DNA of 44,492 nucleotides, taken from positions 22,501 to 66,992 of the forward strand of contig CACNCN010000005.1 in the NCBI GenBank assembly GCA_902618975.1, written 5' to 3'. The notes beneath the pieces are model-generated. The model saw only the letters and a list, made by a program, of their open reading frames with translations. It did not search any database and was not told the origin of the DNA. The first letter of the stretch is position 1. Every line of letters begins with the position of its first letter. A program made the position numbers and the translations under genes. Below, in pieces: positions 29,826-37,546 of the stretch. The stretch is from an uncultured Pelagibacteraceae bacterium. GTDB taxonomy: Bacteria > Pseudomonadota > Alphaproteobacteria > Pelagibacterales > Pelagibacteraceae.

Positions 29826-31154
29826 ATGAAAAATATTATAAAAATTCATTCTAGAATACCAAGTTTTAACCAAACAATAGTAATACCTGGAGATAAATCT
29901 ATATCTATAAGATGTATACTTCTTGGAGCACAGGCTAATGGAAAATCAAAGTTTTATAATTTATTAGATTCTGGGGACGTTAATAGTGCAATAAATGCAG
30001 TTAAATCTCTTGGAGTAAAAATTAAAAAAAAAAAAACATTTCATGAAATTTCAGGAGTAGGATTAAATGGCTTTGAATATAAAAAAAACTTAGTGATTGA
30101 TTGTGGTAATTCTGGAACATTAGCAAGACTTTTGTGTGGTATGCTTGCAGGTTACGATTGTGAAGTAAAAATTATAGGTGATAAAAGTCTTTCAAGAAGA
30201 GATTTCTCCAGGGTAGTTAGACCTTTAAAGTTGTTTGGTGTTAATTTTCAAAATAAAAAAAAAAAATTACCAATTAAAATCAGTGGATCTAAATTTTTAA
30301 GACCTATAAATTATTTTGAAGAGAAAGGAAGTGCTCAGGTTAAAAGTTCGATAATGTTAGCAGCATTAAATACTCCTGGAATTACTTCAATTACAAGTAA
30401 ACCGTCAAGGAATCATACTGAAAATATATTAAGATATTGTTTAAGATTACCAATTCATATCGCAAAGAAAAGAAAACTTGATGTTATTAATTTAGAAGGG
30501 CAAAAGAATTTTAAAAGCTTTGATTATAAAATCCCTGGGGATATTAGTTCAGCAGCTTTTTTTATAGTTTTAACCCTTTTGTCGAAAAATTCTAAATTAA
30601 AAATAAAAAGCGTTAATGTGAATGAAAGTAGAACAGGAATATTAACAATATTGAAAAGGATGGGTGCTAACATTAAATTAGTAAACAAAAAATTTTATAA
30701 TGGTGAACATAACGCTGATCTATTAATTAAAAGCACAAAAGAATTTAAATCTATTAATTGTCCTAGTAGCTTAAACACAAAAACAATTGATGAATTTTTA
30801 ATTATATTTTTAGTTTGTGCAAAGGCTAATGGAACATCAAGATTTAATAAAATTCATGAATTACGTCAAAAAGAGAGTGATAGATTAAAATTTGCTGCTC
30901 AATTTTTAAAAAAGATCGGAATTAAAGTTAAAGAAAAATATGATAGTCTAACAATTTATGGAAATCCGAATTTAAAATTGAGTGGTAATTTTATAGTTAA
31001 AAATTTTCTTAACGATCACAGAGTTTTTATGATGACCTGCATAGCAGCTTTAAGTTTTGGAGGTAAATTTAAGATTCATGATAAAAATTCAATTAATTCA
31101 TCATTCCCTAATTTTTTAAGGATAATAAGGAAATTAGGTGCTAAAATTAATTAA
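29826..31154 (+). CDS. aroA: 3-phosphoshikimate 1-carboxyvinyltransferase (EPSP synthase)
   Basis: 442 aa, resembling the class II (CP4-like) enzymes: SAQVKSS at about 178-184, TPGITSI, SRTGIL and HELRQKESDRLKFAA near 345, and NDHRVFM. It makes EPSP in the shikimate pathway. Two usually fixed positions differ: the SISHR segment near residue 25 reads SISIR, and the later KRPM segment reads RRDF. The gene ends the rnd-kdsD-lptC-lptB-aroA unit. In relatives cmk lies between aroA and rpsA, but here only 120 nt separate them. Confidence 0.93.
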   Translation: MKNIIKIHSRIPSFNQTIVIPGDKSISIRCILLGAQANGKSKFYNLLDSGDVNSAINAVKSLGVKIKKKKTFHEISGVGLNGFEYKKNLVIDCGNSGTLARLLCGMLAGYDCEVKIIGDKSLSRRDFSRVVRPLKLFGVNFQNKKKKLPIKISGSKFLRPINYFEEKGSAQVKSSIMLAALNTPGITSITSKPSRNHTENILRYCLRLPIHIAKKRKLDVINLEGQKNFKSFDYKIPGDISSAAFFIVLTLLSKNSKLKIKSVNVNESRTGILTILKRMGANIKLVNKKFYNGEHNADLLIKSTKEFKSINCPSSLNTKTIDEFLIIFLVCAKANGTSRFNKIHELRQKESDRLKFAAQFLKKIGIKVKEKYDSLTIYGNPNLKLSGNFIVKNFLNDHRVFMMTCIAALSFGGKFKIHDKNSINSSFPNFLRIIRKLGAKIN

Positions 31155-31220
31155 GAAAATGTGAATTCTCAAAAAAATCTAAAGAATATCAGTGAAAAAT
31201 GACTTATTAAATATATAAAC

Positions 31221-31249
31221 TTGAAAAATATTTATTTTTTAACTAAAAC
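31221..31249 (+). promoter_or_regulatory. Candidate rpsA promoter
   Basis: TTGAAA (31221-31226) and TAAAAC (31244-31249) are 17 nt apart, about 25 nt before the rpsA ATG and inside the only sizable gap (31155-31274) of the 26.8-38.8 kb plus-strand run. The -10 is off consensus. The rest of the gap shows no other gene or clear RNA structure. Confidence 0.35.
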
Positions 31250-31274
31250 GGCGTACTTAAAAATTAATTTATAA

Positions 31275-32993
31275 ATGGAAATATATAAGGATATAAACAA
31301 TTCTGAAACCAAAGAATTTGCAAACTTATTAAATAATCAATCAAAAAACAAAGTTGAAGAAGGCAAAATTTTTGAGGCAACAGTCACAAAAATTTCTTCG
31401 AAATATTGCTGGGTATATCTTGATGGACTTAAAAGCGAGCCAGCAATAGATATAAATGAAATTAAAGAAATTAACTTATTAGACAAAATTAAAGAGGGCT
31501 CTAAATTAAAGATAGTTGTAGAAAATCTGGAGTCTAAATCGGGTGAAATAATAGTCTCAGCATCTAAAGCCAAAAAAATAGAAGGGTATGAAACTTTATT
31601 AAAAAAGTATGAAAATAACGAAAATATAAAAATTAAAATTAAAAATAAAATTAAAGGTGGTTTTGTTTGTGAAGAATTAGAGACAAATCATTTACTTTTT
31701 ATGCCTATGTCTCAACTATCCAACAGACCGACGAAAGATAACACGAATGTCATAAACAGCGAAATGGAAGTTAAAATTATCCAAGCGGATCGAAAGAGAG
31801 CAAATCTATGTTGCTCTAGAAGAGAACTAATAACAGAGACAAAAAAAGGTGATAAATCAAAAATATTTGAAAAATACAATCTAGGTGACAGAGTTGATAA
31901 TGCCATAATTAAAAGTGTAACTGACTGGGGTTTATTTTTTGAGATCAACAATGAGATAGACGCTTTATGTCATTCTTCATGTTGTAGCTACCAAAGAATA
32001 GAAAATTTAAATGACATGTTTGAAGTAGGTCAAAAAATACCAGTGGAGGTCATATCTAAAGATGACAACAAATTACAAATTGGTGTTAGTATTAAAGCGC
32101 TATTAAAAAATCCATTCGATAATATTGATAACTATAAAGAAGGAGAAAATTACAATGTTACAGTAAAAAAAATCCTTGCCTATGGAGTTTTTTGTGAGCT
32201 AGAAGACTCACTAATAGCACTTTTACATCAGTCTGAAATTTCTTGGACGGATAAAAATGCGTTTCCAAAAAACTTCTTTAAAATAGGTGAAAAAATATTA
32301 GTCAAAATTATAGGTATTGATAAAGAAGCTCAAAGGATATCTATATCTTATAAAGCGACACTGGAAAATCCATATGAAAAAATTGCTAATAAATATAAAA
32401 ATGATGAAGTCGTTGAAGTTCAGGTTTTAAACAAGAATGAAAGTGGTGCAGTTGTGAAAATTGTTGAAAATAATATAGAAGCGTTTTTACATCAAAATCA
32501 ATTGAGTTGGTCAAATAATAACAGGCAGCAACTTGAAGCTTTAAAAAAAGGTGATTTGTTAAAAGTAAAAATTGTCGATGTTTCAGAAGAAAATAGAAAA
32601 ATATTAGTTAGTAAAAAATTATTAGACAAGGATCCTTTAGAATTTTGGTCTGACAAAAAAATTGACGATATTTTAACAACTAAAGTAGTTTCTGTTGATA
32701 AAAAAGGTCTAATAGTAAAACCTGAAGGATCTGAAATGGAAATTTTCATTAAAAAAAATCAAATTGCAATTCAAAATGAAGATGCAAGAAGTGAAAGATT
32801 CACTGTATCGGACCGTGTGGACGCAGCAATTATTGAATTATCTCTAGAAAAAAGAAAAATATCACTGAGTATAAAAAGAGTTGAAGAAATAAATAATGAA
32901 ATTGCAATAAAGAATTACTCTGATTTATCAAGTGGAAAATCTTTGCCATTTGCTAACTTGTCTGAAAAGCTGGATAAAAAAGGCAAAAAATAA
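31275..32993 (+). CDS. rpsA: 30S ribosomal protein S1
   Basis: 572 aa with six S1 RNA-binding repeats, starting near residues 34, 118, 203, 290, 376 and 463. Repeats 3 to 5 carry the best motifs (WGLFFEI, YGVFCELEDSLIALLHQSEISW, EAFLHQNQLSW). Repeats 1 and 2 bind the ribosome and the rest bind mRNA. S1 matters in this genome because many start codons lack a Shine-Dalgarno. ihfB starts 4 nt after the stop, an ancient linkage. Confidence 0.96.
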   Translation: MEIYKDINNSETKEFANLLNNQSKNKVEEGKIFEATVTKISSKYCWVYLDGLKSEPAIDINEIKEINLLDKIKEGSKLKIVVENLESKSGEIIVSASKAKKIEGYETLLKKYENNENIKIKIKNKIKGGFVCEELETNHLLFMPMSQLSNRPTKDNTNVINSEMEVKIIQADRKRANLCCSRRELITETKKGDKSKIFEKYNLGDRVDNAIIKSVTDWGLFFEINNEIDALCHSSCCSYQRIENLNDMFEVGQKIPVEVISKDDNKLQIGVSIKALLKNPFDNIDNYKEGENYNVTVKKILAYGVFCELEDSLIALLHQSEISWTDKNAFPKNFFKIGEKILVKIIGIDKEAQRISISYKATLENPYEKIANKYKNDEVVEVQVLNKNESGAVVKIVENNIEAFLHQNQLSWSNNNRQQLEALKKGDLLKVKIVDVSEENRKILVSKKLLDKDPLEFWSDKKIDDILTTKVVSVDKKGLIVKPEGSEMEIFIKKNQIAIQNEDARSERFTVSDRVDAAIIELSLEKRKISLSIKRVEEINNEIAIKNYSDLSSGKSLPFANLSEKLDKKGKK

Positions 32994-32997
32994 ACTG

Positions 32998-33285
32998 GTG
33001 ATAAACAAGTCAGATTTACTTGAACAGCTAGCTGATAGTTTTCCTAATTTTATTAAAAAAGACTTAGAAAAATTAATTAATATAACACTAGAAAACATTA
33101 TTAAGTCTTTAAAAACAGGAGATAGAGTAGAATTGAGAGATATTTTTATTCTTGAGGCTAAAAAATATAAAGCAAAATATGCAAGGAATCCAAAAACAAA
33201 TGAAAAAGTATATGTGCCTGAAAAAAAAATTGTAAAATTTAAAAGCTCATCAAAATGGGCTAAACTAATAAATAATGAAGAATAA
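32998..33285 (+). CDS. ihfB: Integration host factor subunit beta
   Basis: 95 aa from the GTG at 32998, which starts VINKSDLLEQL four bases after rpsA. An in-frame ATG at 32932 would add 22 unrelated residues inside rpsA and is rejected. The HU/IHF fold is complete: GDRVELRDIFILEAK and the DNA-binding arm KAKYARNPKTNEKVYVPEKKIVKFK, with the arm-tip Pro in RNPKT. IHF bends DNA. The stop overlaps pyrF by 11 nt. Confidence 0.92.
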   Translation: MINKSDLLEQLADSFPNFIKKDLEKLINITLENIIKSLKTGDRVELRDIFILEAKKYKAKYARNPKTNEKVYVPEKKIVKFKSSSKWAKLINNEE

Positions 33286-33967
33286 AATTTTTGTTGCTTG
33301 TGATACTTCTAATATAAATATTGTTAAAAAAATAATAAAAAATACCAAAACTGAAAAACTAAATATAATTCCTAAATTTGGAATGGAGTTTTTTTATAGC
33401 CAGAATTCGAGAGAATTTCTTAAAAACTATAAGAAACAATTTTGGCTAGATCTTAAAATTAATGACATTCCACAAACCTCCCTTGGTGCATTTAAATCTT
33501 TGAATGACTTAAAAAATTTAAAATATATGACCGTCCATGCAAGTTGTGGTTTTAAGACTTTGAAGGCGATAAAAAAAAAAGTTAGGAAAGATATTAAAAT
33601 ATTAGGTGTTACAATTCTTACCAGTTTAAAAAATGAAGATCTGAAAACGCTGGGATATTCTAAGCCATTAAATTATATAGTTAATAAGCAAGCCAAATTA
33701 ATACAAAAAGCTGGCATTGATGGGCTGGTGTGTTCTGGTTATGAGGGAGGAATGCTTAAAAAAAAGTTCAAAAAATTATTTATTGTATGTCCGGGCATAA
33801 GAATGCCTGGTGACAAAAATAATGACCAGGTAAGGATAGTGACACCACATCAAGCTTTAATTAAAAACAAAGTGGATGCAATTGTTATGGGAAGATCTAT
33901 TACAAAAGGTAATATTAAAAAAAATATAAATAAACTAATTTCTCATCTTGAAAAAAATGTACGTTAA
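33275..33967 (+). CDS. pyrF: Orotidine 5'-phosphate decarboxylase
   Basis: 230 aa. The catalytic Asp-Lys-Asp array is visible in FWLDLKINDIPQT (about 57-69). TVHASCG, VTILTSL and CPGIRMPG with the phosphate-binding GRSI near the C terminus complete the TIM-barrel pattern. It makes UMP from OMP. It overlaps ihfB by 11 nt and trpF by 11 nt, so translation is probably coupled. Unlike the next four genes, its active-site motifs are conventional. Confidence 0.95.
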   Translation: MKNKIFVACDTSNINIVKKIIKNTKTEKLNIIPKFGMEFFYSQNSREFLKNYKKQFWLDLKINDIPQTSLGAFKSLNDLKNLKYMTVHASCGFKTLKAIKKKVRKDIKILGVTILTSLKNEDLKTLGYSKPLNYIVNKQAKLIQKAGIDGLVCSGYEGGMLKKKFKKLFIVCPGIRMPGDKNNDQVRIVTPHQALIKNKVDAIVMGRSITKGNIKKNINKLISHLEKNVR

Positions 33968-34568
33968 AATTTGCGGTATTAAAGATCATGATACGCTTAA
34001 ATATTTAATTAAACACAGACATAAACCTAAGTTTATTGGATTTATAAGCAATTATAAAAAATCACATAGATATTTAGATTTAACATCTTTAAAAAAACTA
34101 ATAAATATTAATAAGAAGGGAGTTAATTTTGTTGCTGTATTGGTAAAACCAAAAATTACTTTTTTAGAAAAAATTAAATCATTACCATTTGATTATTACC
34201 AACTTTATGATGTTAGTCCAAGTATGACACGATTAATCAAAAAAAAATATCAAATTAAAATTATTAGTTCGATAACTATAAAAAAATTTAGAGATATACA
34301 AATTTACAAAAAGTATGAAAATATATCTGATATATTGTTATTTGATAGTAAGGGCTATGAAAAATCAAAGAGCTTTGACCATAATTATTTAAAAAAAATT
34401 AAACCTAAAAAAAAAATAATGGTTGCTGGAAATATTAAGCATAATGATAAACTTGATAAATTTAAAAAAATGACAGATATTATAGATATCTCTGGTGGAT
34501 TAGAGACAAATAGATATAAAGATAGAAAAAAAATTGATTTATTCCTAAATAATGTAAATAAATTGTAA
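33957..34568 (+). CDS. trpF: Phosphoribosylanthranilate isomerase, divergent
   Basis: 203 aa from the ATG at 33957. A TTG 9 nt upstream is in frame but less likely. The N-terminal YVKICGIKDHD holds the catalytic Cys6, and the C-terminal IIDISGGLETN matches the DVSSGVE loop. In between, the usual GG(S/T)G loop before FDW is replaced (FDSKGYEKSKSFDH) and LAGGL reads VAGNI. So the assignment rests on the ends, size and operon position. It catalyses the third tryptophan-specific step. Confidence 0.82.
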   Translation: MYVKICGIKDHDTLKYLIKHRHKPKFIGFISNYKKSHRYLDLTSLKKLININKKGVNFVAVLVKPKITFLEKIKSLPFDYYQLYDVSPSMTRLIKKKYQIKIISSITIKKFRDIQIYKKYENISDILLFDSKGYEKSKSFDHNYLKKIKPKKKIMVAGNIKHNDKLDKFKKMTDIIDISGGLETNRYKDRKKIDLFLNNVNKL

Positions 34569-34569
34569 A

Positions 34570-35802
34570 ATGAAGTTTCAAAAAAATATACCTTTGATAG
34601 ATCAACATGATAAATATGGATTTTGGGGAGGAAAATTTGGAGGAAGTTTTATTCCTGAAACTTTAAAGAAACCTGTAGAAGACTTAACAATTTCTTTTAG
34701 TAAATTAAGAAAAAATAGTGAATTTTTAAAAAAAAAAAATTTCTATTTTAGTAATTACATCGGATCTCCTACACCATTCATAAAATTATCAAACTTATCA
34801 AATCATTTAGGGGGTGCTCAAATTTGGGCCAAAGTAGTTTCAGAGGCCAATGGAGGTGCTCATAAAATATACAACGCAACTGTACATGCTCTCATATGTA
34901 AAAGTTTGGGTAAAAAATATATTGTAGGTGACACTGGCGCAGGATATGCGGGAAAAATGCTTAGTATGGCAGCAAAAAAATTCGGTCTTAAATGTAAAAT
35001 ATTCATGGGAGCAAAAGATATTAAAAGACAAAAACCTAATTGTGATGCCATGCGTAGAAATGGGGCTGAGATAGTTCCGGTATATACAGGAAGTCAGACA
35101 TTAGTAGACGCTGTAAGTGAATGTATGAGATATTGGGTATCTAATTGTGATAGAACACACATGTGTGTAGGATCAACTGTAGGACCAAATATATTTGTAA
35201 AAATTTGTGGCTGGAGCACCTCACAAATATCGAAAGAATTGAAACAACAAATTAAAGAAGAATTTAAAAAAATTCCAAAAAGGATCAAACTTATAAATTG
35301 TGTTGGAGGTGGTAGCTCAGCTTATGGTTTTTGGAGTGAATTTATAAAATATCCTAAAGATCAAATTGAACTAATCGGTGTAGAGGCGGGTGGTCCAAAG
35401 AGATCAAAATTGCATGCTGCACCTTTGAGTAGAGGGGCTAAATTAGGAATTTTACACGGAGCAGCTTCATATGTTTGTCAAAACAACGAGGGGCAAATAA
35501 ATGAAACCGAGTCGATAAGTGCAGGTTTAGATTATCCAGGTGTTAGTCCATTACATTGTTATTTGAAAGATTTAAAAAGAGCGAGATATACTTTAGCTAC
35601 CGATGAGGAGGCTTTAAATGCTTACAAGCTAATAAAGAAATATGAAAAGCTTAATCCAAGTCTTGAACCTTGTCACGCATTTGCAGAAGCAATAAAAATT
35701 GCTCCAAAATTAAATGATAAAACAATTTTGATAGTTAATTCTTGTGGAGACGCTAAAAAAGATAGAGATATTTTAAGAAAAAGAATAGGAAATTTAAAAT
35801 GA
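34570..35802 (+). CDS. trpB: Tryptophan synthase beta chain, divergent
   Basis: 410 aa. The fold is clear from GKFGGSFIPETL, GSPTPFIKLSNL, the PLP site GGAHKIYNA with Lys99, GAEIVPVYTGSQTL, GGGSSA and SISAGLDYPGVSPLH. Many positions fixed in TrpB differ (Salmonella numbering): Glu109 is Asp121; the KREDLNHTG segment before the Lys is AKVVSEANG; GQHG is GYAG; Lys167 is Val179; the Asn of GGGSN is Ser; and Ser377 is Cys392. Arg141 (Arg153 here) and Glu350 remain. It joins indole and serine. Activity with these changes is uncertain. trpA overlaps by 4 nt. Confidence 0.85.
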   Translation: MKFQKNIPLIDQHDKYGFWGGKFGGSFIPETLKKPVEDLTISFSKLRKNSEFLKKKNFYFSNYIGSPTPFIKLSNLSNHLGGAQIWAKVVSEANGGAHKIYNATVHALICKSLGKKYIVGDTGAGYAGKMLSMAAKKFGLKCKIFMGAKDIKRQKPNCDAMRRNGAEIVPVYTGSQTLVDAVSECMRYWVSNCDRTHMCVGSTVGPNIFVKICGWSTSQISKELKQQIKEEFKKIPKRIKLINCVGGGSSAYGFWSEFIKYPKDQIELIGVEAGGPKRSKLHAAPLSRGAKLGILHGAASYVCQNNEGQINETESISAGLDYPGVSPLHCYLKDLKRARYTLATDEEALNAYKLIKKYEKLNPSLEPCHAFAEAIKIAPKLNDKTILIVNSCGDAKKDRDILRKRIGNLK

Positions 35803-36602
35803 GGCCTAATACGATTAAAAAAGCATTTGAGTTTGCTGAGTCAGAAAATAGACCTGCGTTATTATCATACACAGTCGCAGGTGATAATTCTAAAAGCAAT
35901 TCATTAAAAATTCTGAAATCTTTATCTAAATATGTTGATATTTGTGAATTGGGGTTCCCACATAATACACCTATTGCGGATGGTGGACAGATTCAAACTT
36001 CGTCATACCGATCTTTGAAAAATGGAACTAAAATTAAAGATGTTTTTAATATTGTAAAAATGTTTAAAAAAGGAAAATTATCTAAACCAATTATTTTAAT
36101 GGGTTATTATAATATAATCTTTCAATATGGAGAGAGTAAATTTATAAAAATGTGTAAGGCTTCAGGAGTTGATGGAATTATAGTAGTGGATCTTCCGTGG
36201 CCAGAAAACATAAATTTTTCAAAACTTTGTAAAAAAAATTATATTGAATTTGTTCAATTGATATCTCCAACAACATCGACATTAAGAGCAAAAAAAATAA
36301 TTAAATCTTCACACAGCATGATCTATTATATTAGTATGTTGTCTACGACCGGTGGTAGGCTAAAAACAACACCAAAAGAAATTAAAAATAATTATTTAAA
36401 AATCAAAAAATTGAGTAAAAAAAAAAATTGTGTAATAGGTTTTGGTATCACAAAAGATAATATAGCAAGTTTTAAAACCGTTGACGGTTTAGTTGTTGGA
36501 AGCCAAATTTGTAGAGAAATCTCAAATTCGATTAAAAATAAACAAAAAATAACCAAAAATGTTGATAAATTAGCGAAAATACTTAAAAGGAGGATTATAT
36601 GA
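35799..36602 (+). CDS. trpA: Tryptophan synthase alpha chain, divergent
   Basis: 267 aa. The catalytic acids are kept: Glu50 (CELGFP, Glu49 of Salmonella) and Asp61 (IADGG, Asp60). Loop 2, usually PFSDP, reads PHNTP, so the loop Asp56 is Thr57. Loop 6 has MLSTTGG where ITGITG or similar is usual. ILMGYYN, GVDGIIVVDLP and IGFGI are standard. It cleaves indole-3-glycerol phosphate and channels indole to TrpB. It overlaps trpB and accD by 4 nt each. A full AGGAGG near its end serves accD. Confidence 0.9.
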   Translation: MRPNTIKKAFEFAESENRPALLSYTVAGDNSKSNSLKILKSLSKYVDICELGFPHNTPIADGGQIQTSSYRSLKNGTKIKDVFNIVKMFKKGKLSKPIILMGYYNIIFQYGESKFIKMCKASGVDGIIVVDLPWPENINFSKLCKKNYIEFVQLISPTTSTLRAKKIIKSSHSMIYYISMLSTTGGRLKTTPKEIKNNYLKIKKLSKKKNCVIGFGITKDNIASFKTVDGLVVGSQICREISNSIKNKQKITKNVDKLAKILKRRII

Positions 36603-37546
36603 ATTGGATTTTAAAGTTAAAGAGATTTGGTGAGAGTATTAAAAAAAATGTTCTCAAAAAATTTCCCTCAAAAGATGACCAAGACAATAGTCAGTGGACA
36701 CCTTTAAATTGTTGCAATTCAGGCCCTACTTTAAAATCTGATCTTGAGGAACATTTGTTTGTTTGTCCAAACTGCAAATTTAATCATACAATTAATCCAA
36801 AAACTCGATTTGACATGATGTTTGGTGAAAATAACTGGGAAGAAATTAATTGCCCATTACCTCCTGATAACCCCTTGAACTTTGTAGATAGCAAACCTTA
36901 CTCGGACAGACTTAAATCTGCCAGAAAAAAGACAGGTCAAGATTGTGCTGTCTTATCGTGTGTTGCAAAAATTAATGAAGTTCAGATGGTTGTCTCAGCA
37001 TTAAATTTTGACTTTATGGGTGCATCAATCGCTACCAGCGAATGCGAAAGTCTTATATTTGCAATTCAAACAGCGATAAATAAAAAATGTAGCTTTGTTT
37101 TAGCAAGTGCGTCTGGAGGTATGAGAATGCAAGAGGGAATTTTATCATTGCAATCAATGGCTAAACTTACAATTGCCATAAATGAATTGAAAAAAAATAA
37201 TCTTCCGTTTGTTGTTTTATATTGCGCACCCGCTACAGCTGGAGGAACAACAGCTAGTATTACCTCGTTGTCTGATATAGCGATGGCTGAAGAAGGTGTG
37301 ACTATTGCTTTCAGTGGAAAAAGGGTGGTAGCTGCAACTGTTCGAGAACAATTAGACGAAAATATTCAAAGAAGTGATTGGGTTCTTGATAAAGGTTTTT
37401 TAGATTTAGAAGTAGAAAGAAAAGATATACCGAACAAACTTTATAAAATATTATCTATTTTATTGAAATTAGGAACTGAAGCAAATAAAGAAAATAATGA
37501 TGAGACTTCAGAAAATATTGTCCAGATTACAAAGGCTGCATCCTAA
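36599..37546 (+). CDS. accD: Acetyl-CoA carboxylase carboxyltransferase subunit beta, divergent
   Basis: 315 aa. The conserved core includes FDFMGASIA, SASGGMRMQEGILSLQSMAK and FSGKRVVAATVREQL. The N-terminal zinc ribbon is altered: the second pair CPNC is present, but the first, normally CxxC after WT, is two adjacent cysteines (LNCCNSG). The DPTTGGVSAS loop reads APATAGGTTAS, one residue longer. It pairs with AccA (13878-14978). It starts by ATGA overlap with trpA behind a perfect AGGAGG. Confidence 0.92.
   Translation: MNWILKLKRFGESIKKNVLKKFPSKDDQDNSQWTPLNCCNSGPTLKSDLEEHLFVCPNCKFNHTINPKTRFDMMFGENNWEEINCPLPPDNPLNFVDSKPYSDRLKSARKKTGQDCAVLSCVAKINEVQMVVSALNFDFMGASIATSECESLIFAIQTAINKKCSFVLASASGGMRMQEGILSLQSMAKLTIAINELKKNNLPFVVLYCAPATAGGTTASITSLSDIAMAEEGVTIAFSGKRVVAATVREQLDENIQRSDWVLDKGFLDLEVERKDIPNKLYKILSILLKLGTEANKENNDETSENIVQITKAAS

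Noticed and set aside
32932..32997. Upstream ATG start for ihfB
   Set aside because: It would add 22 residues unrelated to IHF that lie inside rpsA. The GTG at 32998 gives the normal N terminus right after the rpsA stop.
33948..33956. TTG start for trpF
   Set aside because: The ATG at 33957 gives the family-typical YVKICGI beginning at residue 2.
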